Counted from the stretch's first letter, positions 43,125 through 50,719 are shown. The stretch is DNA of 64,000 nucleotides from Elioraea sp051860475 (GCF_051860475.1 NZ_JBHYDW010000006.1:1-64000), one strand, 5' to 3'. A program made the numbers and translations. Notes: generated by a model from the sequence alone, not told the origin.

Positions 43125-43140
43125 ATATGTGCCCAGATAT
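43125..43140. promoter_or_regulatory. AT-rich imperfect palindrome upstream of the recombinase
   Basis: ATATGTGCCCAGATAT, arms matching at 6 of 7 positions, 8 bases before the recombinase ATG. It is exceptional in DNA this GC-rich. It could be part of a res crossover site, or the -10 region and operator of the recombinase gene. Confidence 0.4.
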
Positions 43141-43148
43141 GAAAGCGC

Positions 43149-44096
43149 ATGAGATTGATCGGCTACGCCCGCGTCTCGACCGCGGAACAGGATCTCGCCG
43201 CACAGCGCGCAGCCCTTGAAGCCGCCGGTTGCGCGGAGATCGTCGAGGAGACCGCCTCGGGAGCCGACCCCGGGCGCCCTGCGCTCGGTCGGCTGCTGGC
43301 TCGGATCGGCCGCGGCGACACCCTGGTCGTGGCTCGGCTCGACCGGCTGGCCCGCTCGCTCGCCCACCTGCTCGCCGTGATCGCTCAACTGCAGGCGAGG
43401 GGGGTGGGGTTTCGCTCCCTGTCGGACCCGATCGACACCGCGGGACCCTCGGGCACGCTCGTGCTGCAGATCCTCGGCGCGGTCGCGGAGTTCGAGCGGG
43501 CGCTGATCCGCGAGCGCACCCGCGCCGGGCTCGCCGCAGCGCGGGCGCGGGGCAGGCGAGGGGGCAATCCGGGGTTGGTGGCGCGCGATCCCGCCGCCAT
43601 CGCCCGGCTGGCCCGGGCACGCGAGGACGCCCGACTCGCCCGCGCGCTACCGGCCGCCGAGACTTGGCTCGGCCCGGTCCGATGCCTGCGTCCGACCACC
43701 CCCTGGCCGGAAGTCGCGCGGACGGTGAACGCCGGTCTGCCGCCGGGCGCCTTGACGCTCTCCGTCGCACGCCTCAAGCGCCTCGCGCGCAGCTTCGTCT
43801 GCCATGGCTTGCTCGACGCCGCCGTGCTCACGCCGGCCCGGCGCCGGGGCAGGGCAGGGGGGCGGTTCCGGGCCATCGAGCTCGCCGCCGCCGCCTACCT
43901 GCGCGGCCGCCCCGACGCCACGCTCGCCGAGCTCGGCGCTGCGCTGCTACGCCTCGGCGTGCGCCCGCCGCGCGGCGGCGCGGCCTGGGCGCCGGCCTCG
44001 CTCAAGCGGTTGCGCGACCGCGGCCGGATGGTCGGGCTGACCGGAGTGCCGCCTGCGAGTTCTCCTTTACCCGCTGGTCGTGTCCCGCGAGGATAG
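43149..44096 (+). CDS. Serine recombinase/resolvase with extended C-terminus
   Basis: 315 residues. N-terminal catalytic domain is complete: RLIGYARVSTAEQDLAAQ with the catalytic Ser10, GRGDTLVVARLDRLARSL, and FERALIRERTRAGLAAARAR at the helix E boundary. Ordinary resolvases end near residue 190; here about 130 extra residues follow with two helix-rich segments (SVARLKRLARSFVCHGLL and PASLKRLRDRGRMVG), perhaps a second DNA-binding domain. It sits 216 bases from parA in divergent orientation. A multimer-resolution role on the plasmid is likely. Confidence 0.87.
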   Translation: MRLIGYARVSTAEQDLAAQRAALEAAGCAEIVEETASGADPGRPALGRLLARIGRGDTLVVARLDRLARSLAHLLAVIAQLQARGVGFRSLSDPIDTAGPSGTLVLQILGAVAEFERALIRERTRAGLAAARARGRRGGNPGLVARDPAAIARLARAREDARLARALPAAETWLGPVRCLRPTTPWPEVARTVNAGLPPGALTLSVARLKRLARSFVCHGLLDAAVLTPARRRGRAGGRFRAIELAAAAYLRGRPDATLAELGAALLRLGVRPPRGGAAWAPASLKRLRDRGRMVGLTGVPPASSPLPAGRVPRG

Positions 44097-44134
44097 AGAC
44101 TGTCCTGGTCCCCGGCAGTTGAGGCCCGCACTCC

Positions 44135-45043
44135 ATGGTCAACCTGGAACGCTGGAAGCCGTCGCGCAGCCGGGCGGCCATCGAGCATCTCGCCGCCCCG
44201 GCGGTCTATCTGCTGAACCGGCCGCGCTTCGCTGGCGTCGGCCGGCTGATCTACGAGTTCGCATTGCGCTGCAACGGCATCGGCAACAACGCCACCGGCC
44301 CCTCAGGGCTTGCGCGCGGCGAGGAGCGTTTCCTGCGCCGAGCGGCTCCGGGCTTCCGCACTGGCACTGTGCTGGATGTCGGCGCCAATGCAGGGGATTA
44401 TGCCCGTTACGTCCGCAGCCTCGCTCCTGAGGCGCGCATCGTCGCGTTCGAGCCTCATCCACGCACATTCGCCAGGCTCCTGCGGGCCGCCGAGACGCAT
44501 CGCTTCGAGGCGATCAACGTCGCGGTCAGCGACACCGCCGGAACGGCCAGCCTCTATGATTTCCCTGATACCGACGGCTCCACCCAGGCGAGTCTCGATC
44601 CCGGTGTGATCATGCTTCATGGCGGGATGGCTCCGGTCAGCCATGAGGTGACGTGTACCACCCTGGATGCTTTCGCCGAGGAGCGGGACATCGACACCAT
44701 CCATCTGCTCAAGATCGACACTGAGGGCTTCGACCTGAACGTGCTCAAGGGCGCGCGCCGGCTACTGGCCGAGGGCCGGATCGGGCTGATTCACTTCGAG
44801 TTCATCGGTTCGAACGTGGTCAGGCGGATCGCCATGCGTGACTTCTTCGACGTGCTTGAGGAAGGCGGGTATGGGATCGCGCGGATCTGTTTGAACGGGA
44901 CGCTGCTGCCGCTCAGGGCCTATTCGCCAAAGTTCCACGAGATCTTCGTCCGCCACAATCTTGTTTCCTTCCCGCAGCGCTTCCCGATGACACCCGTGAC
45001 AGCCGACTTCGCTGTGCGTCGCCACGAAAGCCAGACCTCATGA
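44135..45043 (+). CDS. FkbM-family methyltransferase
   Basis: 302 residues. SAM motif GTVLDVGANAGDYARYVRSL, IVAFEPHPRTFARLLRAA, and the core HLLKIDTEGFDLNVLKGARR followed by GLIHFEFIGSNVV. The N-terminus is basic. Codon use looks slightly less GC-biased than neighbouring genes (judged by eye only), consistent with separate acquisition. It begins 38 bases after the recombinase stop. Likely a sugar O-methyltransferase for the EPS. Confidence 0.86.
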   Translation: MVNLERWKPSRSRAAIEHLAAPAVYLLNRPRFAGVGRLIYEFALRCNGIGNNATGPSGLARGEERFLRRAAPGFRTGTVLDVGANAGDYARYVRSLAPEARIVAFEPHPRTFARLLRAAETHRFEAINVAVSDTAGTASLYDFPDTDGSTQASLDPGVIMLHGGMAPVSHEVTCTTLDAFAEERDIDTIHLLKIDTEGFDLNVLKGARRLLAEGRIGLIHFEFIGSNVVRRIAMRDFFDVLEEGGYGIARICLNGTLLPLRAYSPKFHEIFVRHNLVSFPQRFPMTPVTADFAVRRHESQTS

Positions 45044-45161
45044 GCGATGCCGCGCGCACGCCGGCCCGGGTGTGACGGCTGGTAGTGCACCTCGCCCCCA
45101 GGACCGGCGACGGAGTTGCCGGTTAACCTCCGCGTGAGCCGGCTGTGGGAGTAGTCCGTCC

Positions 45162-46037
45162 GTGACCTCGCTCCATCCGTTCCTCTCTGTCCCGATCCGC
45201 GCGCTCTGCTGGCGGCCGCTCTGGGTACGCCACAGCCCGGCCTATGCCGAGGCCCCGCTCGCCACGCTCGGCCGCGCGCTGCGCTTCACCCTGGCCGAGC
45301 TCGGCGGGGGCGAGATCACCGCCCGCACACCGGACGGGCTGGTGCTCGCCACCATGCCGAACAACTTCAGCTCCTTCGCCATGGCGGTCGCCGGGGCGCG
45401 CGACCCGCTGATCTGGGCGTTCATCCGCCGCCGCCTGGGGCCGGGGGCGGTGGTCGTCGATGCCGGGGCGAATGTCGGCAGCTACACCCTGCCGGCCGCC
45501 CGGCTGGTCGGTCCCGCGGGCCGGGTGATCGCCTTCGAGGCGCATCCGGTGACCTTCGGCTTCCTCGCCCGCAACGTCGCCGCCAACGGGCTCGCCAACG
45601 TCACCGCGCTGAACCTCGCGCTCGGCGCGGGGCCGGGCCGGATCGCGATGGCGTTCAGCCCCGCCAATCCCGGCGAGACCCATGTCGCGACCGCCGCCGA
45701 GACGCGCACGACCGAGGTCGCGATGGTCCCGCTGGACGATGCCCTGGAAGGGCAGGGGCTCGGCGCGGTGGACTACCTCAAGATCGACGTCGAGGGGTTC
45801 GAACTGCCGGTGCTGCACGGCGCGGCGCGGACGATCGCGGCGAGCCCCGGGATCGTCATCCAGACCGAGCTCCAGCCCCAGCACGCCGGCCGCTACGGCC
45901 ACCGCATCGAGGACATCGCCGCCCTGCTGCGCGGCCTCGGGCTCGACCCGCATGGGCTCCGCCCTGACGGCGGCACGGTCCGGCTGGAGGGGACGCTGCG
46001 CGGCGACGTGCTCTGGATGCGGCCCCCGGCGACGTGA
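45162..46037 (+). CDS. FkbM-family methyltransferase
   Basis: 291 residues from a GTG. SAM motif AVVVDAGANVGSYTLPAARL, VIAFEAHPVTFGFLARN, and VDYLKIDVEGFELPVLHGAA. It overlaps the flippase start (GTGA), so the two are translationally coupled. The 118-bp gap before it shows nothing recognisable. As the fourth FkbM gene, plus two other methyltransferases in the minus-strand operon, it points to a heavily O-methylated polysaccharide. Confidence 0.86.
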   Translation: MTSLHPFLSVPIRALCWRPLWVRHSPAYAEAPLATLGRALRFTLAELGGGEITARTPDGLVLATMPNNFSSFAMAVAGARDPLIWAFIRRRLGPGAVVVDAGANVGSYTLPAARLVGPAGRVIAFEAHPVTFGFLARNVAANGLANVTALNLALGAGPGRIAMAFSPANPGETHVATAAETRTTEVAMVPLDDALEGQGLGAVDYLKIDVEGFELPVLHGAARTIAASPGIVIQTELQPQHAGRYGHRIEDIAALLRGLGLDPHGLRPDGGTVRLEGTLRGDVLWMRPPAT

Positions 46038-47557
46038 GCGGCCCCCCCCCGCCGCCGGCCGCGCCCCGGCTCGGCCAACGGGTCGCGCTCGCCTCGCTCT
46101 ACGCGATCCTGCAGCGGGTGATCCTGCGCGGGATCGGCCTGGTCAGCACGGTGATCCTGGCCCGGCTGCTGACGCCCGAGGATTTCGGCATCATCGGCGT
46201 CGCCGCGGTGGTCCAGACCGCCCTGGAGGGCCTCACCTCGACCGGCTTCGGGCTGGCGCTGATCCGCATGCGCGAGCCGCAGCGGGTGCACTACGACACC
46301 GCCTTCACCCTCACCGTGCTGCGCGGCCTGGTGGTCGCCGGCGGCATTGCCGGCACGTCCTGGTGGCAGGCCGGGTTCATGGGCGAGCCCCGGGTCGCGC
46401 CGGTGATGTGGGTGATGGCGCTGACGGCGCTGATGCAGTCGCTCGAGAGCATCCGGATGTTCGATCTGCAGCGCGAGCTCCGGTTCGACACGCTGCTGCG
46501 CTACCACGTGCTGCAGAAGCTGCTCGGCTTCGCGATCGTCATCCCGCTCGCGTTCTGGCTGCGCAGCTACTGGGCCCTGGTGCTGGCCGCGCCGCTCAGC
46601 CGGATCGTCATGATCCCGCTGAGCTATCGGCTCGCCCCGCACCGGCCGCGCCTCGCGCTCGGCGCCTGGCGCGAGTTCTTCCATTTCTCCAAATGGCTGT
46701 TCCTCGGCAACATCTCGGCGATCATCAACCAGCAGATGATGAACCTGGTGATCGGCCGGTTCCAGGGCATGGCGGCGGTGGGGCTCTACCAGATCGCCTA
46801 CCAGATCGCCGCCCTGCCGATCAGCGAGATCGCCGCCCCGCTCGGCCAGCCGGCCTATGCCGGGTTCGCCAAGGTCCGGCACCACCCGGGCGAGCTCGTC
46901 CGCTACGTGCTGGCGGGGCTCGCGCTCCAGTGGCTGGTGATCCTGCCGCTCTCGGCCGGGATCGCGCTGACCGCGCGCGAGGTGACGCTCGTGTTCCTGG
47001 GCGACCGCTGGACCGCGCTCGTGCCGCTGATGCCGATCGTGGCGATGTTCGCGCTGTTCGACGCGCTCGCGGGGTATCTCGCCACTCTGTTCATCGTGCT
47101 GGACCGGCAGGCCCGCATGGTGCTGACCGGCTACGGCGTGATGCTGCTGCGGCTCGGATCGGTGGTCTATGCGGCCGATACGTATGGGCTGATCGGCGCG
47201 GCCTGGGCCATGCTGGGCGCCGCGTGCCTCAATGTCGCGCTGTGGCAGGCGATGGCCGGACGGCTGCTCGGCCAGCGGCCGGGCTGGATGCTCGGCGCGC
47301 TGTGGCGGCCGGCCCTCGCCGCGGCGCTGATGGCCGGGTCGGTGCTCGCCATTCCGGCCGATGCGGCCGTGCGGCTCAGCCTGCCCTGGCCGATCGCCGC
47401 CACGCTCGGGATCAAGGCCGCCGCCGGCGCGGCGGTCTATCTCACCGTCACCCTCGCGCTGTGGCAGGCCTCCGGCCGGCCCGGCCAGTCGGCCGAGTCG
47501 CATCTCGCCCGCATGGCCGGCGGCGCGCTCGCCCGGTTCACCCGCCGGACCGCCTGA
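46034..47557 (+). CDS. Polysaccharide flippase (Wzx/MOP superfamily)
   Basis: 507 residues from a GTG, with about 12-14 membrane segments. The opening VILRGIGLVSTVILARLLTP, then EDFGIIGVAAVV, is the standard start of the lipopolysaccharide biosynthesis protein/O-antigen transporter family. FFHFSKWLFLGNISAIINQQ and RFQGMAAVGLYQIAYQIA follow. It is expected to move lipid-linked EPS repeat units across the inner membrane for the polymerase at 30497. Confidence 0.88.
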   Translation: MSGPPPPPAAPRLGQRVALASLYAILQRVILRGIGLVSTVILARLLTPEDFGIIGVAAVVQTALEGLTSTGFGLALIRMREPQRVHYDTAFTLTVLRGLVVAGGIAGTSWWQAGFMGEPRVAPVMWVMALTALMQSLESIRMFDLQRELRFDTLLRYHVLQKLLGFAIVIPLAFWLRSYWALVLAAPLSRIVMIPLSYRLAPHRPRLALGAWREFFHFSKWLFLGNISAIINQQMMNLVIGRFQGMAAVGLYQIAYQIAALPISEIAAPLGQPAYAGFAKVRHHPGELVRYVLAGLALQWLVILPLSAGIALTAREVTLVFLGDRWTALVPLMPIVAMFALFDALAGYLATLFIVLDRQARMVLTGYGVMLLRLGSVVYAADTYGLIGAAWAMLGAACLNVALWQAMAGRLLGQRPGWMLGALWRPALAAALMAGSVLAIPADAAVRLSLPWPIAATLGIKAAAGAAVYLTVTLALWQASGRPGQSAESHLARMAGGALARFTRRTA

Positions 47558-47575
47558 GCCCAGGAGCAGCCCCCC

Positions 47576-48532
47576 ATGCCCCTCCACCTCGTCACCGGCG
47601 GCTGCGGCTTCATCGGCTCGCACCTCGCCGCCGCGCTGATCGCCCGCGGCGACGCCGTGCGCGTGCTCGACGACCTCTCCACCGGGTCGCGCGCCAATCT
47701 CGCGCCCGGCGCCGAGCTGGTGGTGGGCGATGTCGCCGATCCGGCCACGGTGCGCGCTGCCATGGCGGGGGTGGACGGGGTGGTCCACCTCGCCGCGATC
47801 GCCTCCGTGCAGCGCTGCACCGAGGACTGGCTGGGCGCGCACCGGGTGAACCTGGGCGGCACGATCGCGGTGTTCGACGCGGCCCGGGCCGGGCGGGGCA
47901 GGGCGCCCGTGCCGGTCGTCTATGCCTCCTCGGCGGCGGTGTACGGCGAGCAGGCGCGGCTGCCGATCACCGAGGACGCGCCCTGCCGCCCGCTCTCGGC
48001 CTATGGCGCCGACAAGCTCGGCTCGGAGCTGCACGCGCGGGTCGCCGGCGCGGTGCACGGCGTGCCGACGATGGGCTTGCGCTTCTTCAACGTGTTCGGG
48101 CCGCGCCAGGACCCGCGCTCGCCCTATTCGGGGGTGATCTCGATCTTCTGCGACCGGTTCGCCCGCGGCGAAGGGGTGGAGGTCTACGGCGATGGCGGCC
48201 AGACGCGCGACTTCATCGCGGTCTCCGACATCGTCGCCGGGCTGCTGGCCGGACTGGCGGCGGCCTCGACCGACGCCCCGGTGCTGAACCTGTGCACGGG
48301 GCAGGCGACCTCGGTGCTGGAGCTCGCCCGCACGATCGCGGGGCTCTGCGGGGTGGCGCCGGCGATCGCGCACCGCGAGCCCCGCGCGGGGGAGATCCGC
48401 CACTCGGTGGGCTCGGCCGAGGCGGCGCGCGCGCTGCTGGGGCTCGGTCCGCCCAGGGGGCTCGCGGAGGGGCTGGCGGAGGTGGTGGCGTGGCTCAGGG
48501 CCGGGCGGCCGGGGCTGGCCGGGGCGGGGTAG
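47576..48532 (+). CDS. NAD-dependent sugar epimerase/dehydratase (extended SDR)
   Basis: 318 residues. NAD-binding motif VTGGCGFIGSHLAAAL, AAIASVQRC, active-site Tyr-x3-Lys in SAYGADKLGSE preceded by YASSAAVYGEQARLP, and substrate-binding FFNVFGPRQDPRSPYSGVIS. This fits the UDP-glucose/UDP-N-acetylglucosamine 4-epimerase group (WbpP/GalE-like). It follows the flippase by 18 bases. It supplies a nucleotide sugar, probably UDP-GalNAc or UDP-galactose (inferred). Confidence 0.87.
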   Translation: MPLHLVTGGCGFIGSHLAAALIARGDAVRVLDDLSTGSRANLAPGAELVVGDVADPATVRAAMAGVDGVVHLAAIASVQRCTEDWLGAHRVNLGGTIAVFDAARAGRGRAPVPVVYASSAAVYGEQARLPITEDAPCRPLSAYGADKLGSELHARVAGAVHGVPTMGLRFFNVFGPRQDPRSPYSGVISIFCDRFARGEGVEVYGDGGQTRDFIAVSDIVAGLLAGLAAASTDAPVLNLCTGQATSVLELARTIAGLCGVAPAIAHREPRAGEIRHSVGSAEAARALLGLGPPRGLAEGLAEVVAWLRAGRPGLAGAG

Positions 48533-48536
48533 GAGG

Positions 48537-48570
48537 GGCCGGAAAGCCCGAAATCGGGAAACCCGGAAAG
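48537..48570. repeat. Purine-rich mini-repeat, copy 3
   Basis: GCCGGAAAGCCCGAAATCGG, then GAAACCCGG, located between the epimerase stop and the end of the small membrane gene on the other strand. Internally symmetrical (CCCGAAATCGGG), similar to the cluster upstream of parA. Confidence 0.4.
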
Positions 48571-48574
48571 AGGC

Positions 48575-48748
48575 TCAGCCGATCAGCCAGGCGATCCCGA
48601 GCCCGATCACACCCCAGAGCCCGAGCGAGACCACCGCGATCACCGCCGCCGCGGCGGGCCAGGACAGCCGTTCCGGCAGGACGGCCTCGGTCTCGGCGGG
48701 CAGGGAAGCGGCCCGCGCCGGGCGGCCTTCGGGTCCGAATCTGGTCAT
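48575..48748 (-). CDS. Small single-span membrane protein, 57 residues
   Basis: Reads MTRFGPEGRPARAASLPAET, then PERLSWPAAAAVIAVVSLG, ending GLGIAWLIG. GGAGG lies 6 bases before the ATG at 48748. The N-terminal half is polar and the C-terminal half is a single hydrophobic span with small residues and Trp, ending at the membrane. It is convergent with the epimerase gene. No family is recognised; the clean ribosome site and coding-like composition support it as a real gene. Confidence 0.6.
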   Translation of the reverse strand: MTRFGPEGRPARAASLPAETEAVLPERLSWPAAAAVIAVVSLGLWGVIGLGIAWLIG

Positions 48749-48954
48749 CGTCTGCCTCCGTCCGCATCCCTGGTCGTCGACATGGCCCGCGCTCCTGTTG
48801 CGGATCCACCACAGATCTGGTGCGAGGCGGCCGCGGCGCCAGTCACACCATCGTAAGTTGTGCCCGGCCTCTGTGGCAACGCCAAGGCGCGCAGGCAGAA
48901 TGCCGTCTTCTGCGTAGCCATGATGCGGCGCGGCCCGCTGCTGGTCCGTCCCCG

Positions 48955-49011
48955 ATCACGCTGGACGAGGCCGAGGCCGCCCTCGCGGCCTCCCGTGACC
49001 GGCCGGCGTGA
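48955..49011 (+). pseudogene. Truncated antitoxin fragment before VapC
   Basis: Frame ending ITLDEAEAALAASRDRPA and overlapping the VapC GTG by GTGA, as antitoxin and toxin genes usually do. No in-frame start or DNA-binding part is visible upstream, so only the C-terminal tail of the antitoxin remains. The rest of the 259-bp gap (48749-49007) shows nothing I can name. Confidence 0.45.
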
Positions 49012-49475
49012 GCGCGCCGGCCGGACTGCTCGACAGCACCGTCGTCATCGCCTGCCTCGCCGAGGCGCACGAGCACCACGCCCCTTCGCTCACGCTGCTG
49101 GCCGAGGGGAACCCGCGGCGCTACGCCGTCGGCGCGCACAGCTACGCCGAGGCCTATGCGACGCTGACCCGGACCGGACCGCCGGCACCGTTCCGCTTCA
49201 CCGCTGCCGAGGCCTGGGCGGCGCTGCAAAGCCTGCGCGCCGTGACGGCGCTTGTCGGACTCACGCCGGCGCAGGGCTTCGATGTCGTGCGCGCCTATGC
49301 GGCGACGGACGGCATCGGCGCCCGGCTGTACGACGTCCTGATCGGACAGGTGGCGGTCGTCCATGGCATCCCGCTCCTGATCACCTGGAACACGCGCCAC
49401 AGGACCGGGCTGTTCCCGGCCCTGACCGTGGCGAGCCCGGCGGAGCTTCTGGCGGACCGGCCGCGGCGGCGGTGA
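49008..49475 (+). CDS. VapC-like PIN-domain toxin
   Basis: 155 residues from a GTG. N-terminal strand with the first catalytic Asp in GLLDSTVVIACLAEA, the conserved Glu in HSYAEAYATL, a later Asp in GARLYDVLIGQVAVVHGIPL and the last strand LLITWNTRHR, all in PIN order. PIN toxins are Mg-dependent ribonucleases. Its antitoxin appears truncated, so the toxin may be inactive, weakly expressed or neutralised from elsewhere. Confidence 0.72.
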   Translation: MSAPAGLLDSTVVIACLAEAHEHHAPSLTLLAEGNPRRYAVGAHSYAEAYATLTRTGPPAPFRFTAAEAWAALQSLRAVTALVGLTPAQGFDVVRAYAATDGIGARLYDVLIGQVAVVHGIPLLITWNTRHRTGLFPALTVASPAELLADRPRRR

Positions 49476-49497
49476 CGGGGCCGGCGCGGGCGCGCGG

Positions 49498-49514
49498 GTG
49501 TAAAGTTTTCCGAC
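49498..49514 (-). promoter_or_regulatory. PEP-CTERM regulon box, inverted copy
   Basis: Plus strand GTGTAAAGTTTTCCGAC. It faces away from the box at 49618 with 103 bp between them. There is no gene to the left on the minus strand for it to control, so it may be a second enhancer site for the gene at 49769. Confidence 0.6.
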
Positions 49515-49617
49515 GCCTTCCCCCGCCCGACCCCGCCGGGAGGCTTGCCGGCGGCGGTGGAAACCGAGGCTTTTCCTGCCTCTCCGCGGGGCCGGGGGGG
49601 GTGGGCCGAGGAACCGC

Positions 49618-49634
49618 GTCGGAAAACTTTACGG
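49618..49634 (+). promoter_or_regulatory. PEP-CTERM regulon box, candidate PrsR site
   Basis: GTCGGAAAACTTTACGG, 52 bp upstream of the -24 element at 49687. Confidence 0.75.
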
Positions 49635-49686
49635 TCGGGGTCAGGAGCCCACCCCACCCAGCCGCTAACCCGCCGGAATCCGCCAC

Positions 49687-49702
49687 TGGCACATGCATTG
49701 CT
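49687..49702 (+). promoter_or_regulatory. Sigma-54 (-24/-12) promoter
   Basis: TGGCACATGCATTGCT, matching the consensus except at one position (A for G after TGGCAC). It lies 66 bp before the PEP-CTERM ATG at 49769. Confidence 0.88.
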
Positions 49703-49768
49703 TCTATGCGTGGTGAGCGTGGCGCCGGGGGCGCTACCCAGGGGACACGGTTCCGAAAGGACAGGACG

Positions 49769-50344
49769 ATGAGCAAGTTCAGGACAGCGCTTCTGGCCGG
49801 TGCGATGGTGGTGGGCCTCGGCGCGGCGGCCGATGCGGCGCCGATCACGGGCGGCATCAGCTTGGCGGGCGGGTTCACGCCCATCGACGGCTTCAGCGCT
49901 CCGACCACCCTCGCTGCCGCGACGGGCATCGACTTCGGCGCGAGCTTCGCAACCGGGGCAAGCGGTACTCTCGCCTCGTTCGGCAGTGTCAGCACCGCGG
50001 CCGGTACGCTGACCATGACGGACTTCCAGTTCGTCTCGGTGCCGCCGCCGGTCTCGCCGCTGTTCACCGCGTTCGACGGCGTCGCCACGCTGAGCTTCGA
50101 CCTCAACACGGTCAGCATTATCAGCCAGAACAGTTCAACTCTGCAGCTCAGCGGGACCGGTATCCTGAGCCTGCCTGGCTTCGATCCGACACCCGGCGAC
50201 TGGGTCCTCACTGCCAACTCGCTGGGGGGCACGTTCTCCTGGAGTTCGAGCACCGCCGCGGTCATCCCCGAGCCCGCCTCGCTGGCGCTGCTCGGCATGG
50301 GCCTGCTCGGCCTCGGCTTCGCCGCCCGCCGGCGCGCCGCCTGA
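49769..50344 (+). CDS. PEP-CTERM sorting-domain protein
   Basis: 191 residues. Signal peptide LLAGAMVVGLGAAADAAPIT. The body has GISLAGGFTPIDG and DFGASFATGASGTLASFGSV, ending with DWVLTANSLGGTFSWSSST. The C-terminal signal is VIPEPASLALLGMGLLGLGF plus RRRAA. The body shares a plan with the protein at 51068 (APISGSIG.., VGIDFLG, GTFSWS), so the two are probably diverged duplicates. It has its own sigma-54 promoter, two boxes and a strong terminator. Confidence 0.92.
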   Translation: MSKFRTALLAGAMVVGLGAAADAAPITGGISLAGGFTPIDGFSAPTTLAAATGIDFGASFATGASGTLASFGSVSTAAGTLTMTDFQFVSVPPPVSPLFTAFDGVATLSFDLNTVSIISQNSSTLQLSGTGILSLPGFDPTPGDWVLTANSLGGTFSWSSSTAAVIPEPASLALLGMGLLGLGFAARRRAA

Positions 50345-50392
50345 ACCTGGGCTAGCCTTCCGATCGGGGCGGCCCCGTGCCGCTCCACCAAG

Positions 50393-50422
50393 GCAGCGGT
50401 CCCGCAAGGGACCGCTGCTTTC
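50393..50422 (+). terminator. Rho-independent terminator
   Basis: Perfect 11-bp stem GCAGCGGTCCC / GGGACCGCTGC with a GCAA tetraloop and a TTTCGTTT tail, 48 bases after the PEP-CTERM stop. Confidence 0.85.
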
Positions 50423-50443
50423 GTTTGCGCGCCCCGTCGGGGC

Positions 50444-50460
50444 GTCGGAAAACTTTACAT
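50444..50460 (+). promoter_or_regulatory. PEP-CTERM regulon box (outer copy of orphan unit)
   Basis: GTCGGAAAACTTTACAT. It lies 63 bp (six helical turns) upstream of the second box at 50507, in the same orientation. Confidence 0.75.
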
Positions 50461-50506
50461 CCCCAGGCTTCCCTGGCGGCGGCAGGCCCGCCCGGCTTCG
50501 GATCGT

Positions 50507-50523
50507 GTCGGCGGATTTTACAG
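50507..50523 (+). promoter_or_regulatory. PEP-CTERM regulon box (inner copy of orphan unit)
   Basis: GTCGGCGGATTTTACAG, a weaker match, but exactly 52 bp upstream of the -24 element, the same distance as at 49618 and 50920. Confidence 0.65.
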
Positions 50524-50575
50524 TCCAGTGTCACGGACGGACGGCCAGGCCCACAACCCCTTGAAATGCTGACAC

Positions 50576-50591
50576 TGGCACGGCCATTGCT
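50576..50591 (+). promoter_or_regulatory. Sigma-54 promoter with no protein gene downstream
   Basis: TGGCACGGCCATTGCT fits TGGCACGNNNNTTGCW at every position. It is the best match in the window. The only thing downstream before the terminator at 50672 is about 70 nt without a plausible ORF. Confidence 0.85.
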
Positions 50592-50601
50592 GGATCGTGA
50601 C

Positions 50602-50698
50602 CGGCGGCGCAAGGCCGCAAGCCCGGCTCTCGGGCGTTTCCGGGGTGGTCGGGGGGCTACCCCGTGACGAGGCAGCGGTCCCGCAAGGGGCCGCTGCT
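50602..50698 (+). ncRNA. Predicted sigma-54-driven small RNA (about 97 nt)
   Basis: A start about 12 nt after the -12 element and an end at the terminator at 50672-50697 predict a transcript near 97 nt. No credible start codon with a ribosome site lies in it. The terminator differs from that of the upstream PEP-CTERM gene by one base pair, so the unit looks like a duplicated PEP-CTERM gene whose coding part was lost. It could be a functional small RNA or a fossil. Confidence 0.45.
50672..50697 (+). terminator. Terminator of the orphan unit
   Basis: GCAGCGGTCCC, GCAA loop, GGGGCCGCTGC: the same stem as at 50393-50418 except for a T-G pair. Confidence 0.75.
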
Positions 50699-50719
50699 TG
50701 TGTCTGGGCGCCACGCGCT

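Noticed and set aside
45682..49011. A long plus-strand frame spanning the flippase and epimerase genes
   Set aside because: Out of frame with both enzymes, Arg/Ala/Gly-rich. Only its last residues overlap the probable antitoxin tail, which is reported separately.
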